The translations under genes were made by a program, and so were the position numbers. Source: Pomphorhynchus laevis (lineage: Eukaryota; Acanthocephala; Palaeacanthocephala; Echinorhynchida; Pomphorhynchidae). From it: a stretch of 64,000 nt of DNA. Location of the stretch: NCBI GenBank assembly GCA_012934845.2, contig WNNJ02002717.1:248001-312000 (forward strand), given 5' to 3'. Position 1 is the first letter of the stretch. Each line of letters opens with the position of its first letter. Below the pieces are notes generated by a model, which was given only the letters and a program-made list of their open reading frames with translations, did no database searches and had not been told where the DNA came from. Shown here one piece after another: positions 56,165 to 64,000 of this stretch.

Positions 56165-57600
56165 TTCCATTTACGGCCTCAGGTCCAGGGTGATCTGAGA
56201 CCCCAACCGATCCAACACGCCGCCTTCCGATTGAACCACCCGGGGTCTTTCACCCCGGAGAATCCAATCGGCGCGGACTATGCTGGGTATACGAGAGACG
56301 AGGAGCTTAAGAAACCTTAGCCTTTGCTCAGGGGGACGTCCTCTCGAAAAGAAGACTAATCCCGAGATAGCCCAAGTGCCCCAGAAGCGCACCTGGGTTT
56401 CACCTTTTCATTGACAGGATGTTGAGCCAGTTTCAGGGTCCACCTAGCTTTCTTTAGGATACGTTTAAGTCTATCCAGGTCAGCTTTCGCCGACCAGTTC
56501 ATCGTAACAATGAACCCCAGATATTTTATTCGACTTGTGGAGGTGGACAATGGTTCAGAGGCAAATAAGAAAGATAGTGCTAATCTCTTAAGTGTTCGCT
56601 TTGTAGCAGGGGTGCCATGAAAGACGACCACCTGCGATTAAGTTGAGTTTAAAATAAGATTGAATGGTGGAAGCTGGTCTTTTAATCTTAAAAAGAAACG
56701 GCTGATGTCAGAGACTACGTCTTTACACTGTGTTCGGTGAACAGGGCTGTGGTGTCATCAGCGTACACCACTAGACGTTGTTTACGTTTAAATATTTTGA
56801 AAAGGTTAATGGAGGCAGCAAGATACAAGATAGGAGAAAGTGGTGAACCTTGAGGCACACCCGTAATAGGGTAGAACTGACGTACATCAGGGTCGTTTTC
56901 ATAGTAAAATCGCTAGGTGTACAGCAAGATCTCCACCCTGTTCCAAATTCTCGAGGCAACCCGATGGACCTGAGAGAAGAGATCACAAAGGGAATGGAGA
57001 TGCGGTCAAATGCAGCAGAAAAGTTAAGGAAAACACTCACAACTAGACGATGGCTATTATCCCGACAAAACTGATCCACCTCATCAACCGCTGAATGAAC
57101 TGAGCGACCTTTGACGAACCCATGAAAACCTGGATGGATCAAATTACGTCTACTTGAATGGTCGCGGACTTTACGCGCAAACGCTTTTTCGTAAATCGAC
57201 ACGAGGGCATTTTGAATCGAAATGGATTGCAGATCTTTAGGACATGAGCAGGATTTTTTCTTAGGAATAAGAACACGTTTACTAATATTGATGCCTGCTA
57301 CATCGGATAAGGGACTAGAAGGATTGTGACGGCCACCTCCCTTCTCTGTTTGGTTGTCAAAAGCTGACAGACCCGAGAAGAAAGTGGAGCACCGGATTTG
57401 GAGGTGCCGGGAAGTGGACCCCAAGGGTTGAGAATATCTGTAACAGATAAATCCCTCCTCCTGAAGTTCCCCCAAGGCGGGATTGGTTGAGGGGATTGTG
57501 TGGCTATATAATTATGTAAGGCTAGTGACTCCTCCAAAACTTTGTCAAGGCCTACATTACCAATCCAACCCAATGATCTATCCTTCCAACAAACAAAGTT
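56165..57600 (-). mobile_element. R1/I-like LINE, RT part
   Basis: Minus strand, 5' to 3': GWIGNVGLDKVLEESLALHN (57570), PSSPLSDVAGINISKRVLIP, RNLIHPGFHGFVKGRSVHSA (fingers, 57130), VSVFLNFSAAFDRIS (motif A, with Asn in place of the first Asp and DR at the second), a decayed motif B, VVYADDTTALFTEH near 56765 (catalytic YADD), VVFHGTPATKRTLKRLALSF and RIKYLGFIVTMNWSAKADLD (56631-56356), and a C-terminal segment to 56171. Stops and frame changes are frequent. The conserved block FHGTPATKRTLKRLALSFL and YLGF suit the R1/I group. The endonuclease half is missing; a 5' half of the same family lies at 51130-52680. Confidence 0.75.
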
Positions 57601-57689
57601 CTTGAAAATTCAACCCGTAAATTCATTCCTCCCATGATATCGTCATTTCCCATATGGAAATGATGTCATCCTATTTGACAATTTTTCGC

Positions 57690-57973
57690 AGAAGGGCTGT
57701 AAAAAGAAATTAAATAATGAATGCATTCCAAATTTGATAGGATTTTTAAGAATTAAAATACGAAATCGAAAAGAAAAAATTTCGCGATCGAAAATATTGG
57801 TCCCTGATATGAATTATCCTAAATTTCATAAAAATGACACCTTTTTATTTCACCTGAGTGCGATAGTTATCCTAAACATGTCGTTATCCATCCTTGTTCC
57901 GATTATTGTAATTGGTGTAGCATTGAATGGCGTCCTTGACAGAAACATCGATCAGTATCGCTACTGTTCTTGA
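57690..57973 (+). CDS. Open frame with one membrane segment, unassigned
   Basis: From a CGCAG acceptor-like site the frame is open for 95 codons to TGA: KGCKKKLNNECIPNLIGFLR, then a basic stretch (NRKEKISRSK), YPKFHKNDTFLFHLSAIVIL and LSILVPIIVIGVALNG, ending in DQYRYCS. The single hydrophobic segment preceded by basic residues looks like a membrane anchor. The phase does not fit exon 6 of the host gene. It may be a terminal exon of another gene or chance. No family recognised. Confidence 0.25.
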
Positions 57974-57979
57974 ATCATT

Positions 57980-58555
57980 TTTCTAAAACATAGGCCGACG
58001 GAATCAGGTGTCGGCATCGCTAGGCAATTGTTTGGAAGGTATGCATCATGATAGGTAATAAATAATAAATTTTCAATCTTTGTTGATTCATCATAAGAGT
58101 ATATAACGATTCAAGCTGTTTTCTAATGCAGCTTGAATGGCTAATCGGTTAGCCATCCTTTGAAATAAAACAAAACACAAAAAAAATCACAAAAAATTGA
58201 TAATACAATTCATTTTGTTTATATCAGCAATAGCATAAAATTTACATTTTTAAATGTTAAAATAGATAAAGTAATAAAATCAAATATATATACATTAAAT
58301 TATATAATTTATACAAAGCAAATTTATTCAAAAATATTTATTTTTACATTATAAAATTATTTTAATTAATTTTTCATATACTCGTCATTATTAAATCCCT
58401 TTTTAATTATTTCTAAAAGCCATTTTAAAATATAAAGCTGTTCTTGTGGACCATTATTCGAATATAAGTATAAGCCACTCAATACAATCGCGTTAAGCAC
58501 TACTATACACCTCAAACAAACATTTAATCGTATCGGTCATCAGAATAACTTTATC
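57980..58555. other. No gene recognised
   Basis: AT-rich except for two adjoining hairpins at 58109-58156. Confidence 0.45.
58109..58156. repeat. Two adjoining perfect hairpins
   Basis: ATTCAAGCTG/CAGCTTGAAT (10 bp, 10-nt loop) is followed by ATGGCTAA/TTAGCCAT (8 bp, loop TCGG); the two share two bases. Confidence 0.9.
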
Positions 58556-58559
58556 CCTT

Positions 58560-59050
58560 TTTACTAATTTTACTAAAATTTTTTGACATATCCGATATTC
58601 AGTGCAGTCTAGATCCGAAAACAGATCCCAGTATCCTTACTTGTCTCTTCCGATTTTCCGGAAGAGCACCAAATAATTTAGTACGGCAACGTGGTTTGCG
58701 AAATCTGTAGTAAATGAAATTGCTTTTAGTTGGGTTTAACGACAAACCCAAACTTAGACGAACTTCTAGAAATCCAATTCACCACAGATTTCACTGTTTT
58801 CGAATATATTAGACAAAAAAGTATCTTTTAAACACCAGTAATACATCATGAACATAGATAGTACCACTAGTGTTCCTATACTAGAGTTCATCCAAGACTC
58901 CCTTTGTCGTGATCATGTACAAGATTGGTGACAACGGGGACCCTTGAATTGCTTATTAAAGGGCTCTTCAAAATGCGTCAAAATGGACCCTTGGCTATAG
59001 GAATGTGCTTCTTCACATGCTTTTTATTCTCCCCATCCACCAACTTTAAA
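58560..59050 (-). mobile_element. LINE RT fragment (R1/I-like)
   Basis: Minus strand gives LSLNPTKSNFIYYRFRKPRC and LFGALPENRKRQVRILGS near 58740-58620, the segment after the YADD motif with the LG motif. Upstream is a decayed catalytic region (GTIYVHDVLLVFKR near 58860). It is broken by stops and frame changes and differs from the fragment at 56-57.6 kb. Confidence 0.6.
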
Positions 59051-59495
59051 TAATATTTAAAATGAGTGAGGTGTGAGAATACACCCTATGTAAATGTTTG
59101 CAATTGACACATCTGGGTTTAATTGACCTTTTACAAAATGTGATTCAAACTAGTTTCCGTGCACACAGTGAGGACCACTTTCCAAAAACATGTTTGAGAA
59201 GTGACTCTATATGCTGATTGGGAGAGCAATGCGGATAACTAAATCTCAGGTCATTCTTGTTAAATATTATCAATTTGACGGTATGATCCGAAATTCCAGA
59301 ATGCGAATATTATAACCTCTGTAGATCACTTACAGCTCCTTTCATGAGAATTATTTCCTTATTCAAAGTTTATCTGTGATTTAGATATTTATTTATAGTG
59401 GCAAAATGCGGGCCTTTGTGCGCTTACAAGCCCACGTAAAAGAGAGGAAAAAAATTGAAAACAAAATAACACGAAATTTGATGAAATTAAAGGAA
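59051..59495. other. No gene recognised
   Basis: Moderately AT-rich; possibly decayed LINE or PLE flank. Confidence 0.35.
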
Positions 59496-59497
59496 GT

Positions 59498-59709
59498 CAT
59501 TTGGTCGGCTTCATAAATTATCCTCGTGTGAAGTCTTTAATCCTAGATGCAGCACTGTACACTACAATCAGCGTAGGTGGACCTCATCAGCAGTGAGCCT
59601 ACGCCTACCTTTCGTGTTTCGGTCCTTTAATGATCTGCTGAAATAACAAACGATACAGTTTGTAAGGAAAACATTTCCACTTGTGCAAACTGTACGTTGT
59701 TTCCGTCTT
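59498..59709 (-). repeat. PLE terminal repeat, distal copy
   Basis: Shares CATTTGGTCGGCTTCATAAA, the hammerhead-like block and the CAAACTGTACGTTGTTTCC block with 59842-60068. Together with the proximal copy it forms the tandem terminal repeats typical of PLEs. An inverted repeat ACGATACAGTTTG/CAAACTGTACGT lies in its distal part. Confidence 0.88.
59553..59625 (-). ncRNA. Hammerhead-ribozyme-like motif, permuted strand order (variant 1, copy 1)
   Basis: On the minus strand, in order: strand A GGACC-GAAA-CAC (59625-59614), a GCGTAGG arm (59604-59598), strand B CACTG-CTGATGA-GGTCC (59595-59579), the CCTACGC arm (59577-59571), strand C GTG-TA-CAGTG (59562-59553). Helix II pairs GGTCC with GGACC (5 bp), helix III pairs CAC with GTG (3 bp), helix I pairs CACTG with CAGTG (5 bp); all abut the conserved boxes without a gap and TA stands at the cleavage position. 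The 7-bp GCGTAGG/CCTACGC helix encloses strand B. Hammerheads are known in PLE terminal repeats, but the usual strand order is B, A, C. Activity is inferred only. Confidence 0.65.
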
Positions 59710-59841
59710 TTGTAACAAAATGACGGAGATAGCACTACAGTTGCCGGAAACAACCGACAATCTGTCTTTTGAATTTTCTTGACAGGAAACCGGAATCCAG
59801 GTTAATAGAATGAATAATTGCATACACGAGCGAGTATCATC

Positions 59842-60068
59842 ATTTGGTCGGCTTCATAAATTATCCTCGTGTGAAGTCTTTAATCCTAGATGCAGCACTG
59901 TACACTACAATCAGCGTAGGTGGACCTCATCAGCAGTGAGCCTACGCCTACCTTTCGTGTTTCGGTCCTTTATGATCTGCTGAAATTTTCCTCTGCTGCC
60001 TTTCTGTAAAAAACGATACAGTTTGTAAGGAATACATTTCCACTTGTGCAAACTGTACGTTGTTTCCT
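59842..60068 (-). repeat. PLE terminal repeat, proximal copy
   Basis: Second copy of the terminal repeat, offset by 343 bp over the ribozyme block. It contains an extra TTTTCCTCTGCTGCCTTTCT stretch. It follows the truncated nuclease domain directly. Confidence 0.88.
59896..59968 (-). ncRNA. Hammerhead-ribozyme-like motif, permuted strand order (variant 1, copy 2)
   Basis: All 73 bases match the motif at 59553-59625, although flanking terminal-repeat sequence differs by substitutions and an insertion. With the two copies in tandem, strand B of the upstream copy and strands A and C of the downstream copy stand in the canonical order B, A, C on one transcript. Confidence 0.65.
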
Positions 60069-61990
60069 ACGAACTTTAGCTGTGACCGACGAAGATTGAG
60101 TCTACGTGCGAGAGACCTTGAAGTTTGCCCTACATATTGCGCGTTGCATTGTTGACAAGATCCTACATATATCACCCTAACTGTCTTGCAGGTATTATCC
60201 CCTTTCACCATAACCTTCTCTCCTGTTTGGCTTGAGACAACTGCGTTCGTATCCTTTATGAAGGGGCATGTTTTGCAGCGACCATCACCGCATTAGCGAC
60301 ATCCTTTTACTATTTTCCCCTGTATGGCTTGAATTGATGACCTCACCAAGAGTGATGACAATTTGTTAGCCGCACGAAAGACTATAAGCGGCTTAACCGT
60401 ATCCGGCGATATCTCACTTAGCAATGTATTTATTTCTTTCTTCAGCGTAGCTAAGCGAGGATGGTACTCCGTCACTAATTGAGGTTTTATTGTCTTATCT
60501 CTCGCATGTGTGTTAAGTGCATTTGATCTAGGCATCCTTCTCACCGCCTCTATCTGTCGTCTAATCACGTCACGGCGATATCCTCTCTTCTCAAATTGTG
60601 CTATTAGCTCTTTTATAGTGCTTTCAAAGTCTGTTGGCCATGTACAAGCGCGCTTTATTCTAAGTGCCTCGTTGTATATGATGTGACGTTTGAGGGATTG
60701 TGGATGACAGCTTTTTACGTGTAGATACATCGGCAATGTTTCGGGTTTCCGATAAAACTTCGTACCGAACGATTTACCTTTTCGAAACACCGTCAGATCA
60801 AGAAAGTTGACTGCTACACCATGTTAAAAAGTGAGCTGTATAGGGGCTACTTTGTTAAATGCTGCTGGAAGTTTATAAGTGTCTTGTCGTCTCCGGGCCA
60901 CACAAAGAAGATGTCGTCAATGTATCTTACAAAACACAAGGGCTGTACTTCACTGTCTGCCAACCATAGCTTTTCTAACATACCCATGTATATGATCGCA
61001 AGAGTCGGAGCAAATGGTGTTCCCATGGATGTTCCTTCCTTTTGTAAATAGAAGCCATTTGCAAACGTCAGGAGATTATTCTCCAATATTATATTAGATG
61101 ATTTTATTATAAAATCTTTCTTTGCTTGGGAATAAGATGACATCTCAAGTATTTGTGTTATGGCTTCCAGTGCACCTAGAGTGGGAATATTAGTGTACAG
61201 ACTTGTTACATCAGCTGTAACCAAAATCGCATTCTCTGGCCAAGTCTTACGTTCTCTTTCAACTCTCTGGATGAACTCAATTGAAGAATTGAGAGGTGCT
61301 GGTACGAACTTCAGTAGCGGCTTTAGAAGTGAATGCACATGTCGTGATAGCAGCTCTGTCGGTGTTCCCAAACATGACACTATCGGCCTACCTACGTATG
61401 GGCGTTTTGCCTTGTGGACTTTTGGTAACATATAAAATGTACCAAAACGTGGATGTTTGTAGAATAAATGTTCTGTGTCTGTGGTCGATATAGCTCTTTT
61501 TGATACGAACTCATCTAACAATGATTTTACTGCCTCATTGCTTACCACTAGGGCGGTCTCACTAACTTGCTCGTAGACTGAAGTCTTTAGTTGGCGCTCT
61601 GCCTCTCTACAATATTCTCCTTTGCACCACACAACTGGCTGCGGTCCCTTATCAGCTCTTCGGATGACAATGTCCGTCCTTGTTCCCAATGTTTTAATCG
61701 CTTTGATCATGGAAGCTGGAACATTTGATACTGGCCTGGCCGGAGAGACGGTAATAAACTTGGCAAAAATTCGTCGGTCAAACAAATTCGCCTTCATTAT
61801 GTCCTGCTCCTTGCCTCCATTAAATAGACTCTTAGACAATGCCTTCACTTGTGTGGCGACCGAATATCTATCTACAGCACTGGGGGTAAGAGCAAAATTC
61901 AGGCCCATCCCAAAAACTTCTTTTCAGCCGTTGATACTTCAATATGTGAAGATTTCTGTACCTCGAATGATACATTTCCCTTCGACCTAG
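59970..61990 (-). mobile_element. Penelope-like element, nearly full RT with truncated GIY-YIG
   Basis: The best preserved PLE. The minus-strand frame 61908-60847 (353 codons) carries the N-terminal region, TDIVIRRADKGPQPVVWC, TFYMLPKVHKAKRPYVGRPI, ILVTADVTSLYTNIP (palm with catalytic Asp), GTSMGTPFAPTLAIIYMG and FVRYIDDIFFVWPGDD (catalytic YIDD). 60790-60293 is the thumb and linker (KRHIIYNEALRIKRACTWPT, KRGYRRDVIRRQIEA). Then CGDGRCKTCPFI, a Cys motif, and VIYVGSCQQCNAQYVGQTSR at 60170-60100, the GIY-YIG start. The nuclease is cut short soon after the catalytic Arg region (ARRLNLRR), where the terminal repeat begins. There are only a few breaks, so this is a fairly young copy. Confidence 0.92.
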
Positions 61991-62084
61991 CGACATTGTA
62001 TCTGTTAACATCGTTATATATAGTAATGGCATGTAATTTTATTTAATAAAACATTTATTTATTTAAAACGGTAAAAATCAAGCT

Positions 62085-62206
62085 GTGAAACGCAAACGGT
62101 GAAACGCAAACGGTGAAACGCAAACGGTGAAACGCAAACGGTGAAACGCGAACGGCGAACCGCAAACGTTGAAACACGAACGGTGAAACGTGGACGGCAA
62201 ACCGCG
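62085..62206. repeat. 14-bp minisatellite
   Basis: Eight to nine units of GTGAAACGCAAACG; the last units are variant (GCGAACGGCGAACC, GTTGAAACACGAAC). It lies between the 5' side of the PLE and the calreticulin retrocopy. Confidence 0.95.
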
Positions 62207-62209
62207 ATT

Positions 62210-62495
62210 CAGTGAGGGTATTTTGTGTTGCATTTTTAAATCATTGTACATCGATATACATCTTATATCTTCAAATTTAGCACCTGGAGGAAAGATAATT
62301 TTGATATTGTATATAATGTGTATAAGAACTATATATTCATTTCATAGTTTCACTACTGAATTTGTCACTAAAAATAATGTTTTGTTTTGTAATCAAAATA
62401 TAATTTTTCTCAAAATCTTGACAATGTGACATATCGATATTTTTATCGTTTACACGTTGCATATCTATGCGTCTAATCGGTCATTCGAAGTAAGG
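62210..62495. other. No gene recognised
   Basis: AT-rich spacer between minisatellite and retrocopy. The open frame 62190-62429 has no recognisable similarity. Confidence 0.45.
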
Positions 62496-62496
62496 A

Positions 62497-63226
62497 TCGA
62501 CAACGAGTCCGTTCAAGCGGGAAATTTAACCGACGACTGACCAATTCTGCAACCCCGCGAAATCGCATACCCGTCTGATGCCAAGCCGTCGGATTGGGAT
62601 GACCGAGAGCGGATTGCTGATCCCAACAACAAAATTCCTGATAATTGGGAGCTGCCTGAACTCATAGAGGACATTGAAGCAACAAAGCCAGATGATTGTG
62701 ACGATGAAGCCGACGGTGACTGGTCCGCCCCAATGAAAACGAACCCAGCATACATGGGCAAATGGGTGCCGCGTACTATTGACAATCCCGACTACAGTGG
62801 ACCCTGGATTACAAAACAAATTTCCAACCCGGAGAATGTCGAGGATCATACGATAGGAATATTCAAGGGCATTGGTTTAATTGGGATCGACGTATGGCAA
62901 GTCAAGTCAGGCACGATTTTTGGTGACTTCCTGATCACCGATGATGTTGATTTGGCGAGACAGGCGGCGGACGCCATAGCTGAGACGTCAAAGAAGGAGC
63001 GAACTGTCAAGAAAAAGATCGACGACAAAGAAATGCAGAAAATGCGTGCGTCGGGAAAGCCCACAGATGATAAGATTTCGGATACGGCGATGACAAAGAC
63101 TTTGAGCATATGAGTGATGTGGACACCATGGATGTCGTTGATTTCGGACACGGCAATTTTGGAAAGGCGTCAAACCACGACGAGCATACGGGATCCTCAA
63201 GTGTGCATACAAACGAAGAGCTCTAA
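62497..63226 (+). pseudogene. Calreticulin retrocopy, 5'-truncated
   Basis: Intron-less copy of the P- and C-domains of calreticulin, the ER lectin chaperone and calcium store. It opens with IDNESVQAGNLTDD and REIAYPSDAKPSDWDDRERI, then the P-domain repeats (ADPNNKIPDNWELPE, IEATKPDDCDDEADGDWSAP, NPAYMGKWVPRTIDNPDYSG), then GIDVWQVKSGTIFGDFLITD and the charged C-terminal helix (AADAIAETSKKERTVKKKID). A stop lies near the beginning, and a single-base frame change near 63085 moves the acidic tail into another frame, where it ends HTNEEL, an ER-retrieval-like tetrapeptide. The lectin N-domain is missing. It is clearly GC-richer than its flanks, so mutation has not yet erased the coding composition. 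Confidence 0.9.
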
Positions 63227-64000
63227 TCTTCAATGTCAAAAGATTGTACTATGATTTGCAATATACATTTTTATTTATCATATTTTTTTGTTAAAAAAAT
63301 TTATAACTAAAATTTAATTAAATTTTTTTAAATTCAAACTATATTCTCGAATTATTTTAATTTATTATAGTTTTTAATTGTTCATATTAAATGTTTGGAT
63401 TTTACAAGTTGTCAAAGCAAAAGCACTCTTTTAATAAAAATACAATTTGTTGATGCCTTTGATTAATTTGTTGAAAGGAATTTATATTGTTCATATCACT
63501 TCCTTTCTTCACGTGGATTCTGCTAATAAAAATGGTGACATTTCTATATTAGGATTTTTACCTTTTAAATAGTGTTTGATTGATATCTAGTTTGACTCAA
63601 TTTTTTGTCTTTGAGCTTAAAAATATTAAAAAAGGTCGATAAATAATTAAATACTTGATGCATTGAAAATTATCGCTTTATAGATGAACAAAATTATATA
63701 TTGATTCGCTGTATCGTATTGATACCTTAATATATACAAGCCTTTCAGCAATCGTATGAATTATACTGGCAACTGCAACGTTTCTGGATTAATGGAATCT
63801 ATGTATTTGCATTTATACATCCATAAGCAAAAAGCTTCAACCTTTTTATTCTATATAATTAGCAACATAGCTGATATTATTATTTAAGTTCGTTGTCAAT
63901 TTTGATCATAAAATCGCGATATAGAAGTATAAACATGTAAAACAAATAGTAAAACAGAGGTTAATTCAATAATCTATCCCAATTCAGGAAATCCATCCTT
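63227..64000. other. No gene recognised
   Basis: AT-rich sequence to the end of the window; no coding or repeat signal. Confidence 0.45.

Noticed and set aside
61160-61990. Plus-strand frames opposite the 60-kb PLE
   Set aside because: Shadows of the PLE reverse transcriptase frame.

Overview
The window is AT-rich eukaryotic DNA, almost certainly from an invertebrate animal; the phylum cannot be fixed from the sequence. The evidence is GT-AG introns, decayed intron-less copies of animal housekeeping genes (transketolase, ubiquilin, calreticulin), several kinds of non-LTR retrotransposon, many Penelope-like elements (PLEs) with GIY-YIG nucleases, a tRNA-derived SINE, foldback DNA, satellites and microsatellites. 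There is no sign of operons or CRISPR. I recognised no LTR retrovirus-like or capsid-bearing element.

Layout. 0-7.2 kb: PLE remnants and a transketolase retrocopy. 7.5-10.5 kb: LINE reverse transcriptase (RT) fragments and an intact single-exon gene for a multi-pass membrane protein that I do not recognise. 11.3-13.1 kb: a satellite of about 385-bp units. 13.4-18.3 kb: PLE nuclease fragments, a (TA)n tract and a compact hammerhead-like RNA motif. 19.7-55.4 kb: six plus-strand exons with consistent reading phases, which I interpret as one host gene of unknown family; its introns of 15, 6 and 12 kb hold most of the repeats. Those include CR1/Jockey-type LINEs, an LINE with a PD-(D/E)XK-like nuclease, a SINE, a foldback element, a ubiquilin retrocopy, a higher-order satellite and an RTE-type LINE. 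56-59 kb: R1/I-type LINE fragments. 59.5-62 kb: a fairly complete PLE on the minus strand with tandem terminal repeats. 62.1-63.2 kb: a 14-bp minisatellite and a calreticulin retrocopy.

The most interesting observation is a hammerhead-ribozyme-like motif of 73-75 nt. It is present twice in the terminal repeats of the 60-kb PLE and once, with a different sequence but matching compensatory helices, at 14.53 kb. All core boxes and the three helices are in exact register, but the three core strands come in an order that a standard self-cleaving monomer does not have: the CTGATGA strand lies in the loop of helix III. That layout fits a ribozyme working as a dimer or between tandem repeats. Other points are a 412-bp exact duplication flanking a 141-bp PLE fragment, an apparent excess of clean short palindromes (including a snap-back of the SINE head), and a dimeric satellite just behind a host exon.

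All names rest on motif recognition by eye. No database search, alignment or folding program was run.
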